Positions 16,400 to 23,890 of a DNA stretch of 34,330 nt are shown in pieces. Location of the stretch: contig NZ_JADQDD010000026.1 in assembly GCF_019263595.1 (NCBI RefSeq), positions 1-34,330 of the forward strand, in the 5' to 3' direction. This DNA is from Pseudonocardia sp. KRD291 (GTDB lineage: Bacteria > Actinomycetota > Actinomycetes > Mycobacteriales > Pseudonocardiaceae). The position numbers and the translations under genes are program-made. The notes beneath the pieces were generated by a model, which had not been told where the DNA came from, made no database searches, and saw nothing but the letters and a program-made list of their open reading frames with translations. Each line of letters opens with the position of its first letter. Position 1 is the first letter of the stretch.

Positions 16400-16517
16400 G
16401 GGTGGATAATCTCCTTCTGCCAATTGGGCGGAGCTACCTGTCTCACAGATCGCTCTTGCTCGAATTCAATGACTGCCGGCCGGTAGGGCATCCGATTCCT
16501 GAAAACGCGGTGGTAGC

Positions 16518-17219
16518 ATGCGGTCCATGGCCTCTCCGACTCGCCGGCCTCCCGCGTCCAGTGGCAGCGGCCTGGCTCAGCGCCGCCGTAGCGCCCAGGT
16601 CGAGGGTGGCGCGGCCTATCAGGCAAAGCGCAGTGAGTTGCTCCAGATCGCCGGGGACGTCTTCAAGGAGAAGGGCTTCGAGGCCGCGACCCTGAACGAC
16701 ATCGCCGCACGGTTCGGTACGGACCGGGCCGCAATCTACTATTACTTCGCCAGCAAGGACGAAATCTTCCAGGAGGTCTTCCAGGCCACCGCGAAGAAGG
16801 TGCTCGACGACAACCTCGCCGAGGCGACGCGGATCGCCGCGCTGGAGATCAGTGCTCGCGAGCGGCTCCGGAGGCTGATCGAGCTGCAGATCACCTCGTA
16901 CGAGACGAACTACCCCTATGTCTATGTCTACATTCAGGAGGACATGGGGAAGGTGGCCTTTCAGGCGACCCCCTGGGCGAAGGAGATGGTGAGCAAGACC
17001 CGCCGTTTCGAGTCCCTTGTCACCAGCATCATCAACTCGGGCATCAAGGCGGGTGAGTTCCGTGATGATCTCTCCGTTCCGTTGGTCGTGAAGACGCTTT
17101 TCGGAATGGTGAACTGGACGCACCGCTGGTTCAAGCCGGGTGATCGCAAGTATTCGGCGAAGCAGACTGTGGACACTTTCTCGGCGATCTTCTTCGACGG
17201 CCTCCACCGGACTTCCTGA
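16518..17219 (+). CDS. TetR family transcriptional regulator (KstR2-like)
   Basis: A 233-aa regulator. After a basic N-terminal tail of about 33 residues comes the TetR DNA-binding domain: KRSELLQIAGDVFKEKGF (37-54), then the helix-turn-helix ATLNDIAARFGTDRAAIYYYFASKDEIF (57-84). The C-terminal ligand domain resembles that of KstR2-type regulators, which sense CoA thioesters of degradation intermediates. The ATG at 16518 is preceded by GGTGG; a second ATG at 16527 is possible. It sits between two SnoaL-crotonase pairs, divergent from the CMD gene and convergent with the SnoaL-like gene at 17249 (29-bp gap). Position makes it the best candidate for the repressor of the RTYTAC-N6-GTNRAY sites, although none of those sites lies in front of it. 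Confidence 0.88.
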   Translation: MRSMASPTRRPPASSGSGLAQRRRSAQVEGGAAYQAKRSELLQIAGDVFKEKGFEAATLNDIAARFGTDRAAIYYYFASKDEIFQEVFQATAKKVLDDNLAEATRIAALEISARERLRRLIELQITSYETNYPYVYVYIQEDMGKVAFQATPWAKEMVSKTRRFESLVTSIINSGIKAGEFRDDLSVPLVVKTLFGMVNWTHRWFKPGDRKYSAKQTVDTFSAIFFDGLHRTS

Positions 17220-17248
17220 CCGCCCGGCGCAGGCCATCGATTCCGCGC

Positions 17249-17755
17249 TCAGGTACGGGGGAGATCTGCGGGCGCCGGGTCGGTCCCTGGCCACCGGGCG
17301 CGGTTCGGCGCGGTGAGTGAGGTGCCGACCTCGTCCCACGGGCCGACATGGATGATCGCCATTTCGCGCGACCCGAACCGCCAGCCCTCGGACGTGCGGA
17401 CGTAGGTGTCGTAGTAGCGCACCGCTCCGTAGACCGTGGTGCCGCCACGCGCGAGTTCCAGGTGAGCTCCGACGACACCGCCGGCGTGGTCGTCGTCGGT
17501 GAAGGTGATCAACGTGGTGTTCTGGGTGTGCACGGTGACGCCCATGCTCTGGCGATCCGTCTGGATGAACTTCACGACGGATTCCCGGTCACTCCCGCCG
17601 GGGAACGCGCCGGCCGAAAACGACCCGTTCTCGGCGAACGTCCGGCCGAGGGTCTCCCAGTCGTCGTCGTCCGCGGCGAGGAAGTACCGCAGGACGAGAT
17701 CCTCGATCTCGGCCCGGTCCTCGAGTCGACGGATCCTTGCGTCGAGGTCTGACAT
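17249..17755 (-). CDS. SnoaL-like (NTF2-fold) protein
   Basis: A 168-aa NTF2/SnoaL-like protein related in layout to the one at 14978-15478: RIRRLEDRAEIEDLVLRYFL (about 7-26), AENGSFSAGAFPGG, an antiparallel stretch with HTQNTTLITF, and YYDTYVRTSEGWRFGSREM near the end. The ATG at 17755 follows AAGGGA by eight bases. It is the second gene behind the crotonase at 17845-18693 (89-bp gap, same strand), so both are probably controlled by operator C. The reaction is unknown; fold and partnering suggest isomerisation, dehydration or lyase chemistry on a CoA ester or cyclic intermediate. Some relatives only bind small molecules. Confidence 0.8.
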   Translation of the reverse strand: MSDLDARIRRLEDRAEIEDLVLRYFLAADDDDWETLGRTFAENGSFSAGAFPGGSDRESVVKFIQTDRQSMGVTVHTQNTTLITFTDDDHAGGVVGAHLELARGGTTVYGAVRYYDTYVRTSEGWRFGSREMAIIHVGPWDEVGTSLTAPNRARWPGTDPAPADLPRT

Positions 17756-17844
17756 CGTGGTCGTCCCTTCTCGCCGTTGTCGCGTGCCGACGGCGATGTC
17801 GGTGGTGCCTGCCGCGCCGCCGGAGGTGGCGGGCGGGTGGTCGG

Positions 17845-18693
17845 TCAGCTCGTGCCGGAGGTGGGCTTGCGGAACTCCGCGATGGCAGCCTTCAGGCCGA
17901 CCTCGCCGATCCACTCGCGCAGGGCGGTCACGGAGGGCGAGAGGTGGAGAAGGGCGTCCATCTCGGACACCTGCGCGGCTGCGGTGCGGACCCCCATCGC
18001 GTCCATCGTCCGGTTGATCGACAACTTCTTGATCCGCAGAACGTCCGAGGGGATGCGGGCCATCCGTTCGGCCATGTCCTCGGCGGTGCGGACGACCTCG
18101 TCGGCGGGGACGGCGTGGTTCGCCCATCCCCATTCGACAGCCGTGCTGCCGTCTATCGTGTTCCCCGGTAGGAAGGCGAGTTCCTTGGCGCGTTTCGGCC
18201 CGACCAGCGGGGCCCACAGGGGCGCGATGTACCCACCGCCCATCGGCAATGCGGGCTCGCCGATCTTGGCGTCCTCGGCGACGATCGTGATGTCGCAGAA
18301 GACGCAGAGTTGAGTGGCTCCGGCGATGCAGTACCCGTGCACCGCGGCGATCACGGGTTTCGGATGGTCCCAGATCGCGAGGTAGCGGTTTACGTTGCGC
18401 GCCAGCCGCTCCCGGTCTGCGATCGGGTCTGCGGCCTTCGGCTTGCCGACCTGGTCGACGTCATAGCCCGCGCAGAATCCCTTGCCCTCGCCGCGGACGC
18501 CGATGATCGGGCCCCCGGTGTCGGCGAGCCTGGACAGCGCGTCGGAGAACTCGTCCAGCATCGCGTTGGACAGCGCGTTGGCCTTCTCGGGTCGGTTCAG
18601 CACGATCCACGAGATCGGCCCGCGGTGCTCGACGCGGATGTCGCAATACTCCGGCAGCCCGGTCGCGGCTCCGTCCGCCGCCGTTGCAGTCAT
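17845..18693 (-). CDS. Enoyl-CoA hydratase/isomerase family protein
   Basis: Crotonase-fold protein of 282 aa. The oxyanion-hole segments are GFCAGYDVD (72-80) and VHGYCIAGATQL (118-129); the second has IAGA in place of the common LGGG. The region after it, AKIGEPALPMGGGYIAPLW, lacks the usual catalytic Glu arrangement, so the exact reaction is open. ATG 18693 follows GGGAG by seven bases; the frame is open upstream but that stretch carries the promoter. Transcription probably starts at the promoter overlapping operator C (18810-18838) and continues into the SnoaL-like gene. It is divergent from the flavin reductase operon across a 636-bp region. Confidence 0.86.
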   Translation of the reverse strand: MTATAADGAATGLPEYCDIRVEHRGPISWIVLNRPEKANALSNAMLDEFSDALSRLADTGGPIIGVRGEGKGFCAGYDVDQVGKPKAADPIADRERLARNVNRYLAIWDHPKPVIAAVHGYCIAGATQLCVFCDITIVAEDAKIGEPALPMGGGYIAPLWAPLVGPKRAKELAFLPGNTIDGSTAVEWGWANHAVPADEVVRTAEDMAERMARIPSDVLRIKKLSINRTMDAMGVRTAAAQVSEMDALLHLSPSVTALREWIGEVGLKAAIAEFRKPTSGTS

Positions 18694-18809
18694 CGCCGCG
18701 CTCCCTTCGTAGACACCTCGTGCCGAGATGGGGACGCGCCTCGCCGCACGGCGGGCCGGTTCCGTGGCGTCACCGACGAGCCACGAGGGCGTCTCCCGGC
18801 CCGTCCCAG

Positions 18810-18838
18810 ACACTATCTACATACGCGTAAACGGTCAA
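18810..18838 (-). promoter_or_regulatory. Promoter of the crotonase-SnoaL unit with operator C
   Basis: Minus strand TTGACC (18838-18833), 17-base spacer, TAGTGT (18815-18810). The spacer holds GTTTAC-GCGTAT-GTAGAT, a perfect match to RTYTAC-N6-GTARAY (18815-18832). This is one of the two best members of the operator family. Confidence 0.72.
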
Positions 18839-19110
18839 CGACTCGCCGGAGGACCCAGCGGCCCGATGCTCGGTGAAGCCGCGTCGATCGTCGCCATCTC
18901 CTCGATGACCTGCGCTCGGCGGGTGACGCGTGCAGATCCGGACCTGTCGGAGGATGGGTTCCGGTCCGGTCGGGTGCGAGACGGTCGACCTGTCACATCG
19001 TTCGGTTTCCGGTCGCAGCGGTAGCTGCCGCTCCCGGACGATTCCCGCAGGCGACAGAGCTCCTCGTCGATCCTCAGAGGTCTACGCCCGGTCCGGACGG
19101 CGCCGCCTTC

Positions 19111-19128
19111 ATCTATATGGCTGTCAAC
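19111..19128 (+). promoter_or_regulatory. Operator-like site D
   Basis: ATCTAT-ATGGCT-GTCAAC has two departures from RTYTAC-N6-GTARAY. It lies about 85 bases before site E and could help a repressor bridge the divergent promoters. It is the weakest site next to G. Confidence 0.35.
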
Positions 19129-19205
19129 TATCGGTTCCCACTGGGTGTCGGTCGACAGAACCTGGATCGCCTGCGGCGGTGCACTCTCGCGCGGTTACAT
19201 GGGCG

Positions 19206-19234
19206 TTGACAGTTTACGGTGATGTAGATAGCTT
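19206..19234 (+). promoter_or_regulatory. Promoter of the flavin reductase-RibBA-LLM run with operator E
   Basis: TTGACA (19206-19211), 17-base spacer, TAGCTT (19229-19234), about 95 bases before the start codon at 19330. The spacer is filled by GTTTAC-GGTGAT-GTAGAT (19212-19229), a perfect RTYTAC-N6-GTARAY match and nearly identical to operator C. The layout is classic repressor occlusion. Confidence 0.75.
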
Positions 19235-19329
19235 TTCGATGCGCTCGAGATGGCAGTTCGCCGCTGCCGAGAGGTGGCGAAGCCCGTCCGGAGCTGAAAA
19301 GCAGGCACGACCCCGAAGGAGAGGGCCGC

Positions 19330-19830
19330 ATGATCGATCTCGAACCGACTACAGGGGATCCGGTCCAGCTGCGCCGTGCGTACGGGTGCTTCCCCAGCGG
19401 GGTCACCGCGATCTGCGCACTCGACGGCAGCGGGACCCCGGTGGGTATCGCCGCGAGCTCGTTCACCTCGGTATCGGTGGAGCCCGCGCTCGTGTCCGTG
19501 TGCGTGCAGAACTCCTCCACCACCTGGCCGCGTCTGCGTGGCCTGCCTCGACTCGGGGTGAGCGTGCTGGCCGAGGAGCAGAACGCGGCGGCGCAGCGCC
19601 TGGCGACGAAGGAGGGGGACCGCTTCGCCGAGCTCGACTGGGTCAGCACCGATGATGGCAGTGTCCTGGTCGAGGGCGCTGTGGCGTGGCTGGACTGCTC
19701 GATCCATGCCGAGGTGGCCGCCGGCGATCATGAGATCGTCCTGCTGGCGATCCACGCGGTGCGCGCCGACCCGGACCGCGCTCCGCTGGTGTTCCACGGC
19801 AGCCGCTTTCGCCAGCTGGCGGCGGTCTGA
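19330..19830 (+). CDS. Flavin reductase (HpaC/split-barrel family)
   Basis: A 166-aa NAD(P)H:flavin oxidoreductase-like protein with the FMN-binding split-barrel signature: RRAYGCFPSGVTAICA (15-30), VGIAASSFTSVSVEPALVSV (38-57) and GDHEIVLLAIHAV towards the end. Such enzymes supply free FMNH2 or FADH2 to a separate monooxygenase. Here the likely clients are the three luciferase-like monooxygenases downstream. ATG 19330 follows AAGGAG at good spacing. Its stop overlaps the RibBA start by one base (TGATG, 19828-19832), so the two are translationally coupled. Expression should follow the promoter and operator at 19206-19234. Confidence 0.88.
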   Translation: MIDLEPTTGDPVQLRRAYGCFPSGVTAICALDGSGTPVGIAASSFTSVSVEPALVSVCVQNSSTTWPRLRGLPRLGVSVLAEEQNAAAQRLATKEGDRFAELDWVSTDDGSVLVEGAVAWLDCSIHAEVAAGDHEIVLLAIHAVRADPDRAPLVFHGSRFRQLAAV

Positions 19831-20969
19831 TGGACACGATCGGGACGGCGATCGCCGCGGTCGCCGCAGGACGACCGGTGGTGGTCGTCGACGACGAGGA
19901 CCGCGAGAACGAGGGCGACCTGATCATCGCGGCCGAACTGGTCGACCCCGCCACGATGTCGTTCCTCGTCCGGCACACCTCGGGATTCGTCTGTGTGGCG
20001 CTACCGCAGGACGAGTGCGAACGGTTGGCGCTGCCGCCGTTGCACCACAGCAACTCCGACAGCTTCGGTACGGCCTACCGGGTGACCGTCGATGCCGTCG
20101 ACGGAGTCTCGACCGGCATCTCCGCCCGCGACCGGGCGAGCACCGCACGCCTGCTCGCCTCCGCCTCGACCCTGCCCGCGCAGCTGTCGCGGCCGGGGCA
20201 CGTCGTGCCCCTCGCCGCACGGAGCGGTGGCGTTCTGGAGCGTGGCGGCCACACCGAGGCCGCGGTCGACCTGACCCGGTTGGCGGGGCTGCGCCCGGCC
20301 GGCGTGCTCTGCGAGATCGTCAGTGTTCGCGATCCGGGGCGGATGGCGCAGCGCGACGAGCTCGTCGACTTCGCCACCGAGCACGACCTGCCCATCGTCA
20401 CCATCGCCGACCTGGCACGGCACCGGCGGGCGACCGAGCAGCCGGTCGAGCGGGTGGTGACCACGGGCCTGCCCACGTCGGCCGGTAACGGGCGAACCGT
20501 GGGCTACCGAGCCAGCGGCACCGGCGCGGAGCATCTGGCCTTCGTCACCGGAGACATCGCAGGGGCCCGGGATGTCCCGGTTCACGTGCACGTCGAGTGC
20601 CTGCTCGGCGATGTGTTCGGATCGCTGCGCTGCCGCTGTTCCGGCGATCTCGACACCGCGATGCGCGAGATCACCGCCACCGGTCGCGGCGTCGTGGTCT
20701 ACCTGAGACCGGGAACCCGCAGCCCGTTGCTCGCCCTGCAGGAGCAGGACGCCCAGGTGAGTCGCCTCGACGGCCGCGCCGACATCGCGTGCACTCCCTT
20801 CACCCCCGCGGACGCCGCCGTCACCACCGCGATCCTCGCCGATCTCGGCGTCGGATCGGCCCGCCACCTGCACAACTCGCTCTCCGTCCAGACCGCTCTG
20901 TGCGCCCGCGTGCCCGATGCGGCAGCGACGGCCGGCTCGGAGGCCCGGCCGTCGGGAGCGGTCGCCTGA
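19830..20969 (+). CDS. ribBA: RibBA: 3,4-dihydroxy-2-butanone 4-phosphate synthase with degenerate GTP cyclohydrolase II domain
   Basis: A 379-aa two-domain riboflavin-synthesis protein. The RibB half (about 1-198) is intact: acidic loop DDEDRENEGD (21-30), RHTSGFVCV, DGVSTGISARDR, RPGHVVPL and HTEAAVDL (141-148). It would make dihydroxybutanone phosphate from ribulose 5-phosphate. The RibA half (about 210-365) keeps the zinc cysteines C257, C268 and C270 but has PGTRSPLL (294-301) where active enzymes read QEGRxIGL. The AYxLQD and LGFxxDxRDY segments are also missing, and LHNSLSVQ stands in for LLTNNPxK. GTP cyclohydrolase II activity is therefore doubtful. Coupling to a flavin reductase and LLM monooxygenases suggests a dedicated boost of flavin supply rather than the housekeeping rib gene. 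Confidence 0.88.
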   Translation: MDTIGTAIAAVAAGRPVVVVDDEDRENEGDLIIAAELVDPATMSFLVRHTSGFVCVALPQDECERLALPPLHHSNSDSFGTAYRVTVDAVDGVSTGISARDRASTARLLASASTLPAQLSRPGHVVPLAARSGGVLERGGHTEAAVDLTRLAGLRPAGVLCEIVSVRDPGRMAQRDELVDFATEHDLPIVTIADLARHRRATEQPVERVVTTGLPTSAGNGRTVGYRASGTGAEHLAFVTGDIAGARDVPVHVHVECLLGDVFGSLRCRCSGDLDTAMREITATGRGVVVYLRPGTRSPLLALQEQDAQVSRLDGRADIACTPFTPADAAVTTAILADLGVGSARHLHNSLSVQTALCARVPDAAATAGSEARPSGAVA

Positions 20970-21015
20970 TGACAGTTCCGCGTCTCGACCTCGACGACAG
21001 CGAGGAGATCTCCCG

Positions 21016-22170
21016 GTGAAATTCCACCTGATGCAGACCGGCGTCATCGGCCGTCGCCACGAGCTCGAGGCGGGGATGGCCGGGCAGCGCCCCGAGCTCT
21101 ACCAACGGTTCCTCGAGGAGATGAAGGGCTACGTGCAGCTGGCCGACGAGCTGGGGTACGAGTCCTACTGCTCGCCGGAGCACCACCTGCAGATCGAGGG
21201 CTTCGAGATCACCAACCACCCCGGGATGATGGGACTGTTCGTGGGTTCGCACGCCAAGCGGCTCAAGGCCGGGCTGCTCGGCTACGTGCTGCCCACACAC
21301 AACCCGGTCCGCGTCGCCGAGGAGATCGCGACGCTGGACCACATGCTGCAGGGCAGGCTCATCGTCGGTTTCGCCCGCGGCTACCACGCCCGGTGGGTCG
21401 ACGCCTACGCCGCGATCCGCGGCAGCGGGGCGACCAACGTCGCGCACGCCAAGGCCAAGGACGAGCAGGACGCGGTCAACCGGGAGATCTTCGAGGAGTC
21501 GGTCCAGGTCCTGAAGAAGGCCTGGGAGAACTCGACGTTCAGCCACAAGGGCAAGTACTGGCAGTTCCCTCCCGAGGACGGCTCCGTCGGACACCCGGGT
21601 TACGCGGAGTTCGGCGCGGGCCAGGACGAGAACGGCATCGTCCGCGAGATCGGCATCGCGCCGCGACCGTTCCAGAACCCGCACCCGAGGATCTACGGAC
21701 AGTTCGCCTACAGCATGCGCACGGTCGACATGTGGGCCCGTGAGGGCGGCAAGCAGGTCGTGTTCGCCAACGACATGGACTTCTGCGAGGCCCTCTGGAA
21801 CCGCTACGCCGAGACGGCCAAGAAGGCAGGCCGCGACGTCCCGCGCGAGGAGATCGGCGCCTGGGGCGGGTTCCTCATCCTGACCGACAGCAAGGAGGAG
21901 GCCCAGGCGCTCGAGGCCGAGCACCGCTGGTTCTGGGACAAGTGGTTCATCCCGCACGGCCAGCAGTTCCCGAACGTGCTGATCGGTACCCCGGACGACA
22001 TCTCGCGCCAGATCGAGCAGGCCCACGACCGGCTCGGCTTCAACGAGTGCTTCCTGATGTTCGGCCAGGGCCACCTCGAGCCGCAGCGGCAGAACGCCGA
22101 GCTCGTGCGCTTCGCCGAGGAGGTCGCTCCCCGTTTCGCCACGAAGGACGCCGCCGGCGGCTTCGTCTGA
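21016..22170 (+). CDS. LLM class flavin-dependent oxidoreductase 1
   Basis: A 384-aa bacterial-luciferase-like protein, a TIM-barrel monooxygenase class using FMNH2 or F420. Typical segments are ADELGYESYCSPEHH (about 41-55), TNHPGMMGLF, LPTHNPVRVAEEIATLDHM (about 95-113) and GRLIVGFARGYHARW. Because a flavin reductase and RibBA lie directly upstream (46-bp gap), FMNH2 is the likelier cofactor. Length is close to that of limonene 1,2-monooxygenase and of the type II BVMO/alkane-type LLM proteins, but no substrate can be read. The start is GTG 21016 with GAGGAG eight bases upstream. It diverges clearly from the other two LLM proteins in this window and so is not part of their recent duplication. 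Confidence 0.87.
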   Translation: MKFHLMQTGVIGRRHELEAGMAGQRPELYQRFLEEMKGYVQLADELGYESYCSPEHHLQIEGFEITNHPGMMGLFVGSHAKRLKAGLLGYVLPTHNPVRVAEEIATLDHMLQGRLIVGFARGYHARWVDAYAAIRGSGATNVAHAKAKDEQDAVNREIFEESVQVLKKAWENSTFSHKGKYWQFPPEDGSVGHPGYAEFGAGQDENGIVREIGIAPRPFQNPHPRIYGQFAYSMRTVDMWAREGGKQVVFANDMDFCEALWNRYAETAKKAGRDVPREEIGAWGGFLILTDSKEEAQALEAEHRWFWDKWFIPHGQQFPNVLIGTPDDISRQIEQAHDRLGFNECFLMFGQGHLEPQRQNAELVRFAEEVAPRFATKDAAGGFV

Positions 22171-22201
22171 CCCGCAGCAACCACACCGGAGGAAGGCAAC
22201 G

Positions 22202-22606
22202 ATGCCCAGTACCGAGGACAACAAGGCCGCCGTCACCGCGTTCCTGGAGATCTTCTCCGCGGGCGACGTGGAGAAGACCCTCGCGGCGCTGAGTGACGAC
22301 GTGACGTGGTGGGTGTCCGGGAAGCTCGACGGGATGTCCGGCTCGTACGACAAGGCGGGTTTCGGGGCGCTGATCGGGGGGGTGGCCGACGTCTACGTCG
22401 AGCCGCTGAGGGTCACCCCGCTCTCGATGGTCGCCGAGGGCGACAAGGTCGCGGTCGAGGCCGACTCCTACGCCGAGCTCAAGGACGGCCGGGTCTACGA
22501 CCCGCGCTGTCACTTCCTGTTCCAGGTCGCTCCCGACGGCCGGATGGCCGTCGTGCACGAGTACCTCGACACCAAGCACGCCTACGACACCTTCTTCGCG
22601 TCGTAG
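22202..22606 (+). CDS. Small SnoaL-like / ketosteroid-isomerase-like protein
   Basis: A 134-aa NTF2-fold protein: NKAAVTAFLEIFSAGDVEKT (about 7-26), LSDDVTWWVSG, then GDKVAVEADSYAEL and VVHEYLDTKHAYDTFF at the end. The layout is that of SnoaL/KSI proteins and of limonene-1,2-epoxide hydrolase, and its position between two LLM monooxygenases would suit an epoxide hydrolase. However, the Arg/Asp arrangement of that enzyme is not clearly kept, so I do not assign the activity. ATG 22202 follows GGAGGAAGG. It is 31 bp after LLM 1 and 97 bp before LLM 2, on the same transcript. Confidence 0.8.
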   Translation: MPSTEDNKAAVTAFLEIFSAGDVEKTLAALSDDVTWWVSGKLDGMSGSYDKAGFGALIGGVADVYVEPLRVTPLSMVAEGDKVAVEADSYAELKDGRVYDPRCHFLFQVAPDGRMAVVHEYLDTKHAYDTFFAS

Positions 22607-22703
22607 GACGAGGGCCCGACCGCTTCCGTCCCGACGACGCCGCACCGCGTCCGACCGATATGTCCAGCACGACCAGCCCAGCACCCTCAGGAGAGCAGAT
22701 CCG

Positions 22704-23810
22704 ATGGAATCCGGACTCATCCACATCCCTTACATGCGCCCCGAGCGCAGCTCACGGCAGACGTTCGACTGGGCGCTGGCCAACGCCCGTGAGGCTGACA
22801 AGGCCGGCTTCACCGAGTTCATGGTCGCCGAGCACGCGACCCAGAAGTGGGAGTGCATCCCGACCCCCGAGCTGGTGATCGCCGCGGCGGCCGTGCAGAC
22901 CGAGCGGATCAAGTTCGCGCCGATGGCGCACCTGCTGCCCCAGCACCACCCGGCCGCGCTGGCCATCCAGGTCGGCTGGCTGTCCCAGATCCTCGAGGGC
23001 CGCTACTTCCTGGGCATCGGGGCCGGCGCCTACCCGCAGGCGGCCGAGCTGCACGGCATCACCGACATCTCCACCAACCCCGCCCGCGTGCGGGAGTCGC
23101 TGGAGATCATGGAGCGGATCTGGAAGCGCGAGCCCTTCCACTACGAGGGCGAGTACTGGAACGCCGGCTACCCGGCCGAGCTCGACGACGGCAAGGGCCA
23201 CGACGACCACAAGATCGCCGACTACAGCCCGTGGGGCGGCAAGCTCGACATCGCCGTCACCGGGCTCAGCGTGAACTCCCCGTCCATCCGGTTCGCCGGC
23301 GAGCGCGGGTTCATGCCGGTCTCGATCTACTCCGGGTCGTCGATCCTCAAGACCCACTGGGAGACCTACGAGAAGGCGGCGCTGGCCAACGGCCACACCC
23401 CGGATCGCAGCAAGTACCACGTCTCGCAGACCGTGTTCGTGGCCGAGACCGACGCCGAGGCGAAGAAGCTCGCGATGGAGGGCGGCATCGGGTACGCCTT
23501 CGAGCGCTACCTGTGGCCCATCTGGGAGCGCTTCGGAATGCTCGAGGGCTACATGAAGGACGTCGGTGCCACCAAGGCAGACGTCGACCTCGAGTGGATC
23601 TGCGACAACGTCTGGGTGGTCGGCTCCCCGGAGACGGTGATCGAGAAGCTGAACAAGCTCTACGAGTTCACCGGCGGCTGGGGCGTGCTGCAGGTCGAGA
23701 CCCACGACTACATGGACGATCCGTCCCCCTGGTTCCAGTCGCTGCGGCTGCTCGCCCAGGAGGTCGCCCCGAAGATCCAGCTCCCGTTCGGCGTCTCCGC
23801 CGGAAGCTGA
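22704..23810 (+). CDS. LLM class flavin-dependent oxidoreductase 2
   Basis: A 368-aa luciferase-like TIM-barrel protein. Segments: ADKAGFTEFMVAEHAT (31-46), FAPMAHLL (71-78), LAIQVGWLSQILEGRYFLG (86-104), and a late VVGSPETVIEKL typical of LLM proteins. It aligns without gaps to LLM 3 (25169-26284) over the first 110 residues with about 71 identities by hand count, so the two are paralogues from a local duplication. It probably hydroxylates, epoxidises or Baeyer-Villiger-oxidises a substrate with FMNH2 from the upstream reductase. ATG 22704 follows CAGGAGAG. A very strong hairpin begins seven bases after its stop, separating it from the alcohol dehydrogenase. Confidence 0.88.
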   Translation: MESGLIHIPYMRPERSSRQTFDWALANAREADKAGFTEFMVAEHATQKWECIPTPELVIAAAAVQTERIKFAPMAHLLPQHHPAALAIQVGWLSQILEGRYFLGIGAGAYPQAAELHGITDISTNPARVRESLEIMERIWKREPFHYEGEYWNAGYPAELDDGKGHDDHKIADYSPWGGKLDIAVTGLSVNSPSIRFAGERGFMPVSIYSGSSILKTHWETYEKAALANGHTPDRSKYHVSQTVFVAETDAEAKKLAMEGGIGYAFERYLWPIWERFGMLEGYMKDVGATKADVDLEWICDNVWVVGSPETVIEKLNKLYEFTGGWGVLQVETHDYMDDPSPWFQSLRLLAQEVAPKIQLPFGVSAGS

Positions 23811-23816
23811 GATCCC

Positions 23817-23859
23817 GCGGACGGCCGGGTGGAGCCCGTGGCTCCACCCGGCCGTCCGC
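23817..23859 (+). terminator. Perfect 20-bp hairpin after LLM 2
   Basis: The arms 23817-23836 and 23840-23859 are exact reverse complements around the three-base centre CGT. The stem is almost all G-C, and no T-run follows, as is common for actinobacterial terminators. It lies between the LLM 2 stop (23810) and the dehydrogenase start (23891), so it may be a full terminator, a partial one, or an RNA-stabilising 3' end. Confidence 0.75.
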
Positions 23860-23890
23860 CCCCGTTCACGCCCACCGAATCGGAGTGCCG

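Larger units (their letters stand above)
18694..19329. other. Divergent control region, no gene seen
   Basis: This 636-bp gap separates the crotonase unit (minus) from the flavin reductase-RibBA-LLM run (plus). It holds two promoter/operator pairs facing outwards and a third operator-like site between them. I see no convincing protein gene or RNA gene in the rest. Confidence 0.6.

Noticed and set aside
22202-22606. Limonene-1,2-epoxide hydrolase
   Set aside because: Fold, size and context would fit, but the Arg/Asp catalytic arrangement is not clearly kept, so only SnoaL-like is claimed.
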